From contig NC_068557.1 in the NCBI RefSeq assembly GCF_022201045.2, positions 20,561,501-20,625,500 of the forward strand: DNA of 64,000 bases, written 5' to 3'. Position numbers and translations under genes: made by a program. The DNA is from Citrus sinensis. Lineage: Eukaryota > Streptophyta > Magnoliopsida > Sapindales > Rutaceae. The notes beneath the pieces were generated by a model. It had not been told where the DNA came from. It searched no databases and worked only from the letters and a program-made list of their open reading frames with translations. Within the stretch, counting starts at the first letter, position 1; every line of letters begins with the position of its first letter. Below are positions 12,650 to 25,690 of the stretch, piece after piece.

Positions 12650-13160
12650 TAACAATGGAACAAAATTCCCCTGAGACTTACGATAATAACTAAGAGTAAA
12701 AAATGATTCTAATTCGGGGATTCCGGAGCCTGAGGGAACCACACCCAAGATCATAGGAGTAGGGAAGCACATAGGCACAGAATAAATGACGTAGGTCCAG
12801 AATAAATATATTTATTTCCCTATGAATAAGTTCACGTCCACGTGTGCAATAATAGTTGGTGGCACGTGTCATCAAGGAGAGAGACCAAGGCAAAGCCCTA
12901 GACATGTCATTCATCAACTATAAATAGAGACCATCTCACCAAAAAAAGGGGGATCTCTCCTAAGCCAAAAAAAAAACTCTAATCTTGTTTATTGTTCTTA
13001 CTTCCATTAGACTTTAAAATCAAACACTGACTTGGGCGTCAAAGTGCCTTTTTCAGGTACCCACCACGCCGGATTCAAGTTCAACACGTGTTACAAGTTC
13101 TCCACAAATCAAAAATACGTGTGAATGTAAATTTGTGCTCCTTCAATTACGATATTGATG
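12650..13160 (+). mobile_element. Ty3/Gypsy-type LTR, solo or fragment
   Basis: A TATA box (AACTATAAATAGAGACC, about 12917-12933) is followed by a short leader and then ACTGACTTGGGCGTCAAAGT and a GTGCC-TTTTTCAGGTACC segment. That order is typical of the R/U5 part of many plant Gypsy LTRs. G-box-like ACGTG elements (about 12838-12866) precede the TATA. No internal domain is attached. Confidence 0.6.
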
Positions 13161-13387
13161 GCTATGTGAAAATTTAAAATAGAGTAAAATTTCAATAAAA
13201 ATAATGTTGTAATAGTCCGAATAATATTATTTTAACAAGGTTATCTATTTATTAATGAATTAATAATTTATTAATTTATCAATAAATGTATTTTTATTAA
13301 TTTAAGATGAGTTTTATATTTTAATTACTCGTATCACCTTAGTACATATGCTATTTCTTTTACTAATATTTAAGAATTTCAAAAGTT

Positions 13388-13429
<42 letters not shown>

Positions 13430-15579
13430 GAACGCATATGTAGAAATCTAAAAATGAATGTAAGTATAATGCACAAACACCGCGTTTGTGATTGATATTG
13501 AAACTCAATAAGTTAGTTATTTCATAATTTTCTTCATTTTAACAGTTGTCATCAGCATTTAAAAGCATGTAGGGGTTGCTTTTCATAAATAGTTTATTGA
13601 ATAAGTTACCACACCTTTTTAAATTTCTTATTATAAACTTAATATTTGAAAAAATAATTATGTGTTATTTTTCCATACACCCTAATATATAAACCATTAG
13701 ATATTATATTACCACCACAATCAAATTACCAACACAACTACTATATATTCTCTCCAGTATCAAAGTATTAATCTAATAAATATTTTTTATATTTTACTTT
13801 ACTTTAGTATTATAAGATTAAAAAAGATTGACATATAGTTATGTGCTTTTTTTTTTAATTACGAATAATTTCACATGAAAATTAACCATAACTTTTATAA
13901 CCGATTTCATAACCCTGGCTTTTAATGTTTGATCTATTTATATTTTTTCTATTGTCATGATGTTTACTGTAACAAGTTTAATGTGAATTTAATATATATT
14001 ACTTTTTTATTTTATTTACATTATGTATTAGGATGAATTTTTTTCATATTTTATATAACAAATTATGAAGTTCATTAGATTTTATTTAGTTGAGTTTTTT
14101 TGTCAATTTATGTAATTTTATGTGATTTAAAAAAAAGGACATGTCTGAGCATTATTAAATATACTAAAAAAACAATTTAAACTTATATCTATTTTGGTCA
14201 TTATATAATAAAACAAAAATTTTGTAATCAAATTAACCAAACACATATACATTAATTTTCAAACTCACAGCAACTGCAACAATATAGTCTACCAAACATC
14301 CATCTATTTTTCTAATCAACAATTTATTGCATCCACACAGCAGAAGCAACTTATAATTGTAATCCCAAACTGGCCCATAGATATAAAATTGATGTACATG
14401 CTTTTTAGACTTAATGCCATATAAGATAAAGTGTTTCAAATGCTTAAGTATACAAAATAAAAACTCTACAAATACATTGGTCATTAATTTTATTTTTAGT
14501 CTCAAATCATTAGATGCATACTTTAAAAAGTGTTAAATTTAGAAAATTGAAATCATTAAGAAAAACTCCTTAATATTATAAATTTTATGAATTATTTGTT
14601 ATTAGTACTTTTTGTACTTGATTAATTATTAATTTTGTATTTTCTTTGTTGCCAAAGGAAAAAAAAATTATTATCTTATGCATTTAGCAAGATTATTAAT
14701 TCATTACATTGGCTTAAGTTGGAACCGAAAATTTTCTTATTTCATCAAGGTTATTCATTTACCAAACATTCATTTATGAAGTGTTTATGGTAGTTGTTAG
14801 TTAAATATTTTTAATATGTTTACATTAAATAATTATGTGCTTTGGAAATGCATATTTAAGACTTGTTTGAGGTTGTTTTCAAGAGACTCAGACATAATTT
14901 TGAAAAGTTAAAAGTTAATTTTATTGTTTTAATAATTTTTTAAAAAACTGACTTTCGGCAAAATTAACTCATCCTCCAACAAATTTTAGAAAGTAAGAAA
15001 ATAATATCTTTTCAAAATTTAATTTTGGGATCAAGTTTGTACTTAATACAATCTATAGATATCCTTATATGTATTATGAAAATCTAAAGCTATCCTCATA
15101 CAATTACAAAATCAAATCAATAAATGGAAAGAGATTAGTCTCATTATTAATTATATTAGGATAGGTGAAAAAGCGTAGATCGACATGCCCCACACCCACA
15201 AGCTTTGATCTGACCTTCCATATGAGGGTTTGAAAAAGAGCTTAAGAGGGAAAAAAAAACGAGGCCAGGCGTGACCTTTTTATTTGGAAATTTTTTTTTT
15301 ACAAATTAGAATTTGAATAAAAACTTAATTCCTAATTTATAAATCAAGAATGATTCAAAGTATCTAAAACTACTGTGCTAAACTCTTACTTAAACACTAA
15401 TTAATAAAGAGGCTGCCAGAATAGAGAATCCAATATTAGAAAATTAGATCTCTAAATTTTTATTTCCTTCATTTTCTTTATTTATTATTTTATTTTGAAA
15501 TATTCATCTTCTTTAATTTATTGTTGATTATAACAACTTTTTGATTATTAACTCATTGTAAGTTTACAATTAAAAATAT
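13160..15579. other. AT-rich intergenic region
   Basis: No gene is supported. It contains an AT microsatellite at 13391-13426 and long A/T tracts. A 90-codon minus-strand frame at 14233-14505 has no recognisable domain and is treated as chance. Confidence 0.55.
13391..13426. repeat. (AT)18 microsatellite
   Basis: Thirty-six bases of alternating A and T. Confidence 0.95.
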
Positions 15580-16208
15580 GGTAAATGCTTGTTTAATCTT
15601 TATACTTTGAGTTAAACATATGTTTAGTCCTTATATTTTGAAAAATATCTCAAGATACCTTACTATTAAATATGTTATACTCTTATCCTTATTTTTTTTC
15701 TTTCTTTTTACAATAATACTCTTACAACAATATTCTTAGGGATATTAGTGAAAAGAAAAAAAATGATAATTTTTCAATATTAATTTTAAAAATAACATAA
15801 AAACTTTCACAAACTTTTATATGATTATTTTACTTTGAGGATTGATTTGGTAAAGTAATTTTTTATAAAATAATTATAAGTAAAATTGTTGTAAGGATAT
15901 TAAACGTTACTTTAAATTGGCTAATATTAATTTGTTTATAATTTTTTTTAAATGATTGTTGGCTAGGTATAAAAAATATTAGTTATTTTGAACTGTTATT
16001 TATTGGTTAATTTGGTAATTTATTTTTTACACATAAGTCCATTAATGTCAAAAATATTGTTGGAAGGGTATTATTGTAAAAGGAAGGAAAAAATAAGAGT
16101 AACAATGTAATATATTTAATTACAAGAATGTTTTGAACTATTTTTTAAAATATAAATATTAAACGGACACTTTTAAGAAATATAAAGACTTAAGGAGCAT
16201 TTACTCCT
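15580..16208. mobile_element. MITE-like element with long terminal inverted repeats, copy 2
   Basis: The left end GGTAAATGCTTGTTTAATCT and the reverse complement of the right end, GGAGTAAATGCTCCTTAAGT, start matching inverted repeats of roughly 110 bases. Both resemble the termini of the element at 8281-8922, including the shared GTCCGTTTA and CTATTTTT-like blocks. The two elements are close in length (about 640 and 630 bp). No coding capacity. Confidence 0.7.
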
Positions 16209-17473
16209 TAAAAATATAAGTGAAAGCCTAGGTCTGCATTGGGCCTGACCCTTACTTCTCCCAAAATGAGCTTGGATTTTGTCTTGAAAAAACCCAACCC
16301 AACTCACATTTTGTCATCCTTAAATTATATTGAGATAACAAAATTTAAAAAATAAAATTAATAAAATAAAATAATTTATTTTGGTTATTAGTTTTTATAA
16401 ATACATAATAAAAAATATTTATATAAATATTTTTTAATTTTATATAACATCATTTCCATTTTACTTATTTATGATTTTACAGTAATTTAATAATAAGATT
16501 TACTGAACACATAACTGCTTTTAAAATTCACAAAACTTTTAAAAATAAATTTTACTAAATATGTAACCGATTCTTTTTTGCAACTAATTATTTTTACAGC
16601 TCTTTTAATAGTAATTATTTTTGTATTTTAAAAACTACACCACTACGAAACTGACCATAGCATCCTTTTTGTTTAATGGGGGAAGAATATTATAATATAT
16701 AAATCTTAGTGGGTATTTAAGTGCAGTAATGTTATAATCTCCGTTTAATATTCACTAACAAAAGAGTTTGGAATGTTCATTTTTTTCAAAACAATAGGAA
16801 TCTCCTGGATGTCCATCGAAGCAAAATCTTGAGAATCTCTGATTCGTACCTTTGGCGAAAGGAAGGGGTCTAAAAGGCCCATTCCTAACTTTGAATTGAA
16901 AGAAAGCCCATTAATAATTTTATCTAATTGGGCCGATACAAAGGTCTTAGCCCAATCTCTTAGATAACGCCACGTACGCCGGGTAGTTTTACAAAATGGG
17001 GATTAGGTTTTCCCCATCTACGCTTCCTATTGACCCCAAAACTCATCGTTTATCATTATCTCTAACGACGCATTCTTCGTCGTTTTGAGGGTTTTCAGAT
17101 TCAAGCTAATTTTCTCACACTTCACCGCAAGGACGCGCAATTTCAGTGCTCTCCGTCGTCGTTTTGATTAAAATCCTCTTATTCAGGTTAGTTAATTTTA
17201 TTCCTCTCATTCGTTCTCCCCTCCTTCTCCGTCGTCGTTTCATCTTAAATTAACTCTGATCTTCGAACTCCCTCGCAAAATAAAGCACACAACATTATTA
17301 AAACTTAAAACCGAAAATTTTCCTTCCGTTTCCTTCATTTTCCTCGGCTTTCTTGGCAACCAAACAGAGAGATTACTAAAAGTTTTACTGGACTTGAGCT
17401 TCTTTGTCCGAGTAAACTCGCTCTAACTAACTTGCATTGGTTTTGGATCAGCGGTGATAATCAGTCCCCATTA
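16209..17473 (+). promoter_or_regulatory. Promoter, 5' leader and leader intron of the plant mobile domain gene
   Basis: AT-rich DNA gives way near 16900 to a mixed-composition promoter. TCTAACGACG...CGTCGTTTTGAG, an imperfect palindrome, lies at 17061-17089. A likely 5'UTR intron has its donor at TTCAG|GTTAGT (about 17187) and its acceptor at GGATCAG (about 17451), 23 bases before the ATG. Sequence from 16209 to about 16850 shows nothing recognisable. Confidence 0.45.
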
Positions 17474-20100
17474 ATGGATACTTCAACGACCAATCCTGGA
17501 CCACTTGATCCTTCTGTGCTTTATGATCAAGAGAAGCATGTTTCCTCTGCTGTTTGGGAGGGCCAGGTTCATTTGATGTAAATTTTTGAATTGAATTATT
17601 AATAATGCTACATTTTATGATATGATTTAAATTTTGAATAGTTTTATTAATTTGTCTAGGAGCGGGGCGCCCTTAGATGTCATGAACACACTTCAAAGTT
17701 AGGAGAATGGAAGTTGACACCGAAACAAATTGAGTTAGTTGAAAGAGCTGGATTTGGTTATTTAAGAAAGATTCCGGCAATAAGTTTAGACAATCCGCTG
17801 ATATCAGCATTGGTTGAGCGATGGAGGAGAGAGACGAATACATTTCATTTCACGGTGGGTGAAATGACTGTGACTTTACAAGACGTGGCGTTATTGTTAG
17901 GATTGGCAATTGATGGCAAGCCTGTGATTGGAACGACACACACTACTTGTCATTCTGTTTGTCTTAAGTATTTAGGGAGTTCGCCGGAGGCAAAGTATGC
18001 GAGTGGCGGGATGGTGAAATTGAGTTGGTTGAAGGAATTTTTTTCAAATTGTCCCCTGGATGCTTCAGTTGAAGTGATTGAGAGATACACTAGAGCTTAC
18101 TTGTTGTATCTTGTCGGAAGTACGATATTTTCTACTACTACGGGGAATAAGGTGCCTGTCATGTATCTTCCGTTGTTTGAGGATTTTGATGAAGCTGGGA
18201 GGTATGCTTGGGGTGCTGCTGCTTTGGCCTTTTTATATAGGGCACTCGGGAATGCCTCTGTGAAATCGCAAAGTACAATATGTGGTTGTTTGACATTACT
18301 ACAGGTTATTCACGTTTCCCCTTGTTTATTTTATTCTGTTTTGTTCTTTCCTACCAGGAAGGTAATATTAATTTGTGAAGCTTTTGTTAGAATACTGGAA
18401 TGATAAGTCGTATATTTTGTTGTAGTGTTGGAGCTATTATCATCTCGATGTAGGCAAGCCCAAGCTTAATAAGGATCCAATGCATTGCCATTTTCCATTT
18501 GTACTGTCATGGAAGGGAAAACAAAGTGGCCCAACAACTAACCGGGATGTAGTTTTTTACCGTAAGGCGTTGGACTCCCTGAAACCATCTGATGTAAGCT
18601 TTAGTATGTGTCTTCATTTTCTATTCCTTTTAATTTTCTAGAAAACTACAATATGGTTTATATTGCTTGACATATAGGTTCAGTGGGTTCCTTACACAAT
18701 TAAGGACGAAACAGAAATACCATTGAATATCAGAAATACTCTGATTCTGGGAAGATCAAGAACAATGTTGATATGCTTTGACAAGGCAGAAAGACACCTT
18801 CCCGATCGCTGCCTAAGGCAATACAAAATGCTTCAAGGAATTCCAGAAGATGTACCACGATGGGTGAGAAAGAGTCGTGGAGTTGATGGTGGGGTGGATT
18901 TGGCAACAAAAATGGAGTCAGAGCTTAATGAATGGGCAGACCGTAGACTTCAGATTGTCGAAGAAGATGATGATGCAGATGAAAGTGAATACATGCATTG
19001 GTACCTAAGAATTACCCGTAGAGTTGTTGGAAGACCTATATCCCTCTCATCTGAGTTTCAGAGAACGGTGGGACTAAATTTAACATGTTATTTGACATTT
19101 CTTAGCCATGGCATTTTACAAATAAATTTAACATATTTATCATTTCTTACCGTTACAGATTTCAGGTTTAAGGGATATTGCATACTTAGCAGATACATTC
19201 TCAGACAAAGGTTTGGATGCTCAACAATTTGAGTCAATTTCTAGGATAAGGTGCATTGCTCAGGAATGTTTGAGAGACCAAGTTGAAAGTCCAGTTATGG
19301 TATCGGTGACCCCACAAACTGAACTTGGGAAACGGGCCAGGGGGAAGGAAAGAATAAGAAGAAAGGGTTCTGGAAAAAGGAAGCGGGACAATGATTTTGT
19401 GGAAGGTCCGGTAGCCAGTGAGGATGAATCTCAATTTGGTGGAGCAGTTGTTGAGGTTCATCAGATGTTACGTCAAGCTGATGGGGAGGCAGAACATTTA
19501 CAGTTAATTCATGCAGTTGGTAGTAGTGATGATGCACGCCTGGGTCTTGCTGATGCTATTGACAAGGTTGATGACACAGAGTTCTGCGATGCAACTAATG
19601 AGGTTGATGAATCTCAGCTCTATACTTCTGAGGTCAATGGATCTCATCTCTGTGATGCACCTTATGAGGCCCATGACTCCCAGCTCTCTCATGTTGCTGC
19701 AAAGAGTGACCTCCAGTCAGTCAAAGGTTCAGTGGAGGTTGTCACACAGGCATCTCAGCTACATGATGCTACTAATGAAGCCAATGCTTCAAAAGTTCGC
19801 CATGCAACTGATGAGATCAAGGTCTCGCAAATGTCTGATGCAGCTGATGAGGTCAAGTATGCTCAGATTCCTGATGCAACTGATGTGGTCAATGACGCAC
19901 AAACTTGTGATCAACCTGCACATGTCAATGACACGGAAATGTATGATACAACCGTCGAAGTCAGTTACCCACAGCCTGAACATGTTGCTGGTGAGAATGA
20001 TGCTCTTACTGCCAAAGAGGAGGAAGAGGTTATTCCACAGTCATCTCTAGAAACTGTTGAGGATATAGGAAAGCAGGGTGATAACAGCATTGTAGCTTAG
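17474..20100 (+). CDS. MAIN-like plant mobile domain (PMD) protein
   Basis: Nuclear plant mobile domain protein of the MAIN/MAIL group, often annotated as serine/threonine phosphatase 7 long-form homologue although it has no phosphatase domain. Five exons join in frame: 17474-17566, 17660-18304, 18426-18593, 18678-19067 and 19159-20100, giving 745 residues. The PMD (about residues 40-420) includes IELVERAGFGYLRKIP, LVERWRRETNTFHF and VTLQDVALLLGLAIDGKPVIG. A basic segment (KRARGKERIRRKGSGKRKR) near residue 488 looks like a nuclear localisation signal. The last third is acidic and repetitive (about residues 560-710). Related Arabidopsis proteins maintain meristem genome stability and silencing. 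The N terminus closely resembles my memory of MAIL2 (At2g04865). Family firm, orthologue probable. Confidence 0.9.
19540..19990 (+). repeat. Degenerate tandem repeats coding for D-A-x-x-E-V-x-x-S-Q units
   Basis: The C-terminal coding exon repeats a degenerate unit of about 13 residues (about 39 bases) resembling HDATNEANASKV, SDAADEVKYAQI and PDATDVVNDAQT. About ten units can be seen, some interrupted. Confidence 0.8.
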
Positions 20101-20760
20101 AATTAACGCATCGTTGTCCATTCTTACAAAGGTAATATTTTTATAGTTATAATTTGTACAATGGATTCAATTTCTTCGAGATGCTAGCCTTGCGTTTCCT
20201 TATTGTGCTTAAATTCAGTTTCCCATTTTGTCATGACAGGCAGCAGAAGACTAACTTAATGAGTCTTTATATGTGGCGGAGGCAATCAAGCTGCCTGAAA
20301 AAATTTTTTGTATAATGTTTTGAGGATCCAAGCCTGGTCGTTTTCGTGAGATCCTCTTTGGTTTATGGATGTGGCGTTTTGCGATGTAGAGACAATTGAA
20401 AGTTTCCTTGTAAAGATATTGAAATTGACATGTTAGCCACTTAGTAACTGCTGTTGCTGCCATGTTGATATTAATCTTACAGAATGTACCAGTGTATACA
20501 TGTAGGAAGTATATAAATATCTGCATATTTAATTTTTTGCTTCCTTTGTCATAGACTATGATATCTCTCCCACGCCCCCGTGGCATCAGATTAGCAAAAG
20601 ATTCGTTAGTCTTGTACGCAAGTTTCTGAATTTGATTTCTATTTAGAGGAGAAAAAGAAATGATTCCTGATATGAGCTCATTTAAGTTTTTGACTCCCAT
20701 GTGATTGTGTTAGAAGTGTGACTTCAGACGGCAAACCCACCTAATAAAATGTGCAGTGAA
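20101..20760 (+). other. 3'UTR of the plant mobile domain gene
   Basis: A possible 3'UTR intron is bounded by AAAG|GTAATA (about 20132) and a CATGACAG acceptor (about 20239). AATAAA lies at 20743-20748. A 149-codon antisense frame at 20251-20700 has no recognisable domain and is probably chance. Confidence 0.45.
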
Positions 20761-21190
20761 GTAATTGTAGCACCTTTACGGTGGTTGAATATTAGGATAA
20801 ATTAGTTAAAACGTGTTTATTATGAACGAAATGAACCAAGTTAACCCTCTGTTATGGAAATTATTTTGGAGAAAAATTGGTGGTTAACTGAAGTGACAAG
20901 ATGCTCTCCTTGAATACTTGAAGCTTATCTCATGTATGACTAAATATTTTGCCTCTGTATCAGTCAGCAACCCTTTGTCAGAACTCTGCACTTGTGAACC
21001 AAAAATTTAGGACCTCCCAATACATCATTCTTATTTTGTTCAGTTTTTGGTAAATATTTTTCTGTTTCCTTCACTTTAATACACACTGCTTGGAAAATAT
21101 TTGGATTTTCGTTTACAATGCATAAGATTTTGCACATCTTTGAAGGGATTCTGCGTGATCTGCAAATTTTTGGGGCCTATACTTATTCTT

Positions 21191-23916
21191 CTAGATTGAT
21201 TTGGCCCATTCACCAGACGCACCTGACTTTCTCTTTGATTTTCTGCTTCCAAAAATGGAAATCCGACGAAAGACCTTCAATAGCTTCCTAGCGTATTTTC
21301 TCTGCGAAGCAAAATTCACAGAGCCAATGCAGCCAGTCACTTGTCCAAGTGGGTTTCTCTTCTTGCTCAATGATCGACTTTCGCGACCATAGAATTTCAT
21401 ATTCTGTTGTTTGGTTGAAACCGATTCTGTTTTCTTTGAAATGTTCTGTACAACACTTCTCTTCAGGGACATGAGCTCTTGTTCCAGATTCTGAATCCTG
21501 AAGCTGGTGGACTCATAATCCGTTCTTGAAAGCTCACAACTTTTCATTGCTAGGTCTTTCGTTGGTAAGAAGCTAAAAGGTCTGCTGCCAGGTTCTGCTT
21601 CATCTGTAAATGAGCTTTCACTCTGATTCAGGCTTTTGGAGTTTGGACACCTTCTGCTTGGTAAGCTGCCAGAGAACTCTCCACGATGCATGTACCTAAA
21701 TGACTCAGAGCAATCTTTGAAAGCCTGATGTGTGTTCAGCTGCTGAACAAACAGAGCCTGGACAATTAAGCGTAGTGGCATCAACTCATTTTGAACTGCT
21801 TCAATGCATGCCTCTTGTGACAGTTTTTGGCAGTCAAGGTATTTACATACTGACCCTTTCTCTTCTTGGGATAGATGCCTGTGTGCCTGGGGAATATCAA
21901 TAGAACAAAAACCTTAAGCTTAATGTGTAATTGGCCTAAGTTTTAGTGGTCCAAACTAGTCTTTAATCAATTGGAATCGAGTCCTAAAAACAAGCAAAAT
22001 TAACTTTCACTGAACTTCAGGGTTTTCTTTTTTCATTTAATTGATAAGCTTTATTTTCTTGGATTGACTAACTGAAAGCTGAGAAAGATGAGATAAAGCT
22101 TGGTTGGTGAGATAACCAAGAAAAATTTATCTATGATTAAAGGGGTTAATTTTTGTTTCCTAACTCTGTTTATTTTATTCTGTTATTTAACTGGATGGCT
22201 AAAGCTTGAACTGAGTTCCTAGAATAAGGTTTGGACTGCTAGGTTACAAGGGAAATGAATTGGTTTGATGCTTAAGTTGACCTTTATATATTTTGCATAT
22301 TTGAGTTATGATGAAGTTAATGAAGCTTACCTTGAGGAAGATAATCATTGCTCTATAGAGTTGATCATGGCTCTGTCTCCAAGAAACTGGAACAGTTTCA
22401 ACAAGTTCCATGAATCTTTTGGGCTCCATTTTCGGGTCAGAAGTTATATGGCAGAGAAATGTGTCCCATAACTCTGCAACAATTGAGTTGCTTGCTGAAG
22501 GAGTATGGTTGGTGTCCATATTAAAGGAAACATATTTTGAAAATATGCTCTCCATTATAATCAACTCTAAGCTGGAAGAAATTGATTGTGTCCCAGTTGC
22601 TGGAAAAAGAAAATCCTCCACTTGAGCAAAGTGCAAAAGAGACGCAATTTGTTCTTGCAACTTTGCCCTACTGTCACTTCTCAAACCAACCTCTAGGGAT
22701 CTAGAAAGCAATGCAAAGTAGAATCCAACAGGAATCACTCTGCTTGCCTTCTCTTGCAAAGGAAGTAAATCAAGAATTCCTTGCAAAATCTCTGAACACT
22801 TGCTATTTGTGTCCTTGTCACCACTTTTGTCATCAGAGTTTTCCCAGAATTGGCGTGTCTTCTTGTATAATAGCCATTTGTTTGCATAGAAAACGATGAT
22901 GGGATTTACATACTTTTCTTTCATTCCTTGCCTTCTCAAGGATCCTATTATCCTTCTGAAGAATCCAAATGGTAGAGCTAAGAGATCTTTGATCCACAGC
23001 TCCTGGCTCACTATCCCCTTCACTCTTTCACAGCACCAGGCTTGGCTAGTCAATGCCTCCAATGTGACAACTGGTTTCTCCCGTCTCCTTTCCGGATCAA
23101 GAATCTCCATACAAGCCATGAAAGCAAGGGATTCAATGCAGCGGCTGACAATTAACAGCTCTTCAGTCGAGGGCAGCAAGGTTTGGCATCTTTGTAGAAC
23201 AATCAGAGTATCATCCCAACTTTGGAACACTACTTGGTTTAAATATAGATCAAAGCGCTCACAGAGATTGCCAGAGCAGTATTCTTCTGTCATTTCAAGA
23301 AATTCTGCTGCACATCGAAGGGCTGTTACATTAAAAGGGTCAATCAATGTGGAGGAGCCATAGATGAACAACACAATCATCTCAAAGGTTTCTGGCCCTC
23401 CCGGAAAATGTTGTGGTAGCTCATATTCATTTGATTCATTCAATCTCTTCTTGAAGTATCCACTCTTTGAAAACAGTGGGAACTGCAAAACAGCAAAGAA
23501 ACTCAGTTACAGTGGGCTTACTGATAAAAACAGTTTCATCTTCTCTGAAGAGTAATTTTTCTATCTTGTTTGCAGATTGCAGGCACGTATTCTGTTGTGG
23601 AAATTCTACTTTCTGCAACAAGTTGGTCTGGAAGATCTCGTAAGTCATTCATCTCATTCATACCTTGTGCAAGTTGAAAGTTATGTTGCCAACTCGAACA
23701 CGAATGGAAACAGGCAAACCAGTCTCTTGGCTCCTGAGACAATGATCTCAGTTAACATCAATTGAAATAATTGCGAGATAAGATATGAAACAAAAATAAA
23801 AACCTTAACCAATCATCTTACCATGAAACAATCTTAATCTTCAGCAGCGCACTTATGTTAGGTGAAGAGAAAGGACTGGAAGCCACTGAACTATCTTTTG
23901 AGCTGACAACATCCAT
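21191..23916 (-). CDS. BTB/POZ and NPH3 domain protein (At5g48130-like)
   Basis: Member of the NPH3/RPT2 family, whose proteins act as CUL3 substrate adaptors or phototropin-signalling scaffolds at the plasma membrane. Four exons on the minus strand: 23916-23822, 23733-23664, 23482-22331 and 21886-21191, giving 670 residues with canonical borders. A BTB-like fold occupies about residues 30-150 (VSIRVRVGNITFNLHK, then FPLFSKSGYFKKRL). The NPH3 domain covers about 200-470 (LWIKDLLALPFGFFRRIIGS, KYVNPIIVFYANKW, ILQGILDLLP). A coiled-coil-like piece (RIQNLEQELMSLKR) is near 575. The C terminus is basic (KYARKLLKVFRRISIFGSRK), which could help membrane contact. It resembles At5g48130. Function of this subgroup is little known. 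Confidence 0.93.
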
Positions 23917-24320
23917 GATCAAAGCTCATGAAAAATGGCTTCAAGAAAGAAGCAAATAACGCAAGTGAAACTCGAGAAAGCAATCAAAGATAAGTAAGTG
24001 AAGTTGATTCTGTTGCAAGAATAGAAATTGCTTCTCATTTCATTGCCCGACTTTAAATGATTATAAATGCTTTGGAGCTCGTCCCAAGATTGCAGTAAAA
24101 GGTCAGTATTAGTTATTAGAGCATCTAGAATCTTGAAAACCAGCGGGAATGAAACCGATTGAAAGAGATAAAAAAGAGGTAGTTTAATCAGTTTGTCCAG
24201 ATTATACTCGTGCATAGAAGTTTATTAGTCAAAGTCAAATGCACACGAGTGCTTAACTGAAAATCCAACTTTTAAGGCTTCAAAAACGTTCCTCGAGTCT
24301 AGCGAAGTTGAATTCTTGTG
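23917..24320 (-). promoter_or_regulatory. Upstream region of the NPH3 gene with a 98-codon ORF ending beside the start
   Basis: No clear TATA was found. A minus-strand frame from 24215 to 23919 ends in a TGA two bases before the ATG of the NPH3 gene. If transcribed it would act as an upstream ORF. It has no recognisable domain. Confidence 0.3.
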
Positions 24321-25690
24321 CTACTACTTGCCTTCCCACTGGCAAGTTGAGTTTATTTCTTCCTAATCCTTATCCATTATGGCAGAATAAGTAGCACAAG
24401 CACACTACTAATGATCGCTCCTCCTGATCTCACCGTCATGAATTGAACATCAATTGATATTTTTGTTATTTTGATTGGTTAATTTTGTCCATCTATAACT
24501 TCATTTATAGAAAATAAGGTCTTGGTAGATGTGGGTCTCGGTGGTCAAATGCGTTAGAAGTATATTGCTTCTCGTAGAAGGTATATAATTATATAGGAGA
24601 TGTTATGGAGAAACGAGAAATGGGTGTGTTTGAGAAATTTAGAAAATAATTGAAAAGCAAATATAATATGATAAAGTTAGAGATGAAGTGCGGATGAAGT
24701 TTTCTGTGCTTTGTGGCTAATAGTAATACCAACACCCAAAACGGCACGGCTTCTGAAATTTCGGGTTGCTTTGAATGAAGAGGCTTTTGCTCGCTTTCTA
24801 CCAGCACACTTCAATCCCCAGGATCACATCCTGATTATTTTCAATTAATGAATTTGCACAGATAAATATGCCAAGAAAAAACAAATACAAATACATAAAT
24901 CACTTTCTGGTGTGTCCAATTACTAAAGGGCGCATAAGAAAAATTCTCTAAACTATGAGCTGTGTACATTTAGTGTGCAGGTACCATACAGAGTACAGCT
25001 TATATCCTTACAACTCAAGCAATACATTCCCTTTAAGCTGTAGAGACTTGTATTTTATTTTCACACATCAAGAGAAGTAATGCTTTGATTCTAAGTAAAA
25101 GTTTCATTTGCTCCAACGATTCACTAGATCTGCAGTGATTAGTGAATACAAAGAAAATTCTCTCTTTCAAATTTAAATAAATAAATAAGATCCCCACCAT
25201 TCATTTTATAAATCAACAAACTATACTGGGATTCTAAATAGTTTCTCAAAGAAAACAGCCTCTAGGAGTAAACTCGTATAACCCACAGATTCTTTGTACA
25301 GAAATTTCCTCATGGTTGCCACACAAATTTTGTCTTGCAATCTGCATTAAAAATGTGTAATTTATTTTTTGATCCTTCAACACTACCAGCAATTGTCTCC
25401 CAAAGATTTTAAAGGTCCTCAAGAACAATTGAAAGAAGGACAAAATATCATGTAGGAAACAAATGACTTACATTTGAATCCAATCAACCATAATGGCAGA
25501 TCAACTGCAGTAAACAGATGATACTAACAATGTGCTATTTATTTACACTATAAATGTTGGTACGAAATATCAAGTAGTGCGAAAGAGTTAAAGAGGCATA
25601 CTGCTACGTGGAAATTGCCTATAAGTCTTATAGTTTCAGGAAAGAGAGTTACTGGGCTAGCTTTAGGAAAATGCTTCACTTGAAAATTCA
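24321..25690. other. Intergenic region and 3' flank of the WNK gene
   Basis: No supported gene. The part adjoining 25690 is presumably the WNK 3'UTR; the rest shows no recognised element. Confidence 0.45.

Noticed and set aside
19511-20050. 179-codon frame inside the PMD gene's last exon
   Set aside because: Methionine- and leucine-rich shadow of the repetitive coding frame.
20251-20700. 149-codon antisense ORF over the PMD gene 3'UTR
   Set aside because: No recognisable domain and it overlaps a 3'UTR; best explained by chance.
22896-23363. 155-codon plus-strand frame across the NPH3 gene
   Set aside because: Shadow of the strongly supported minus-strand exon.
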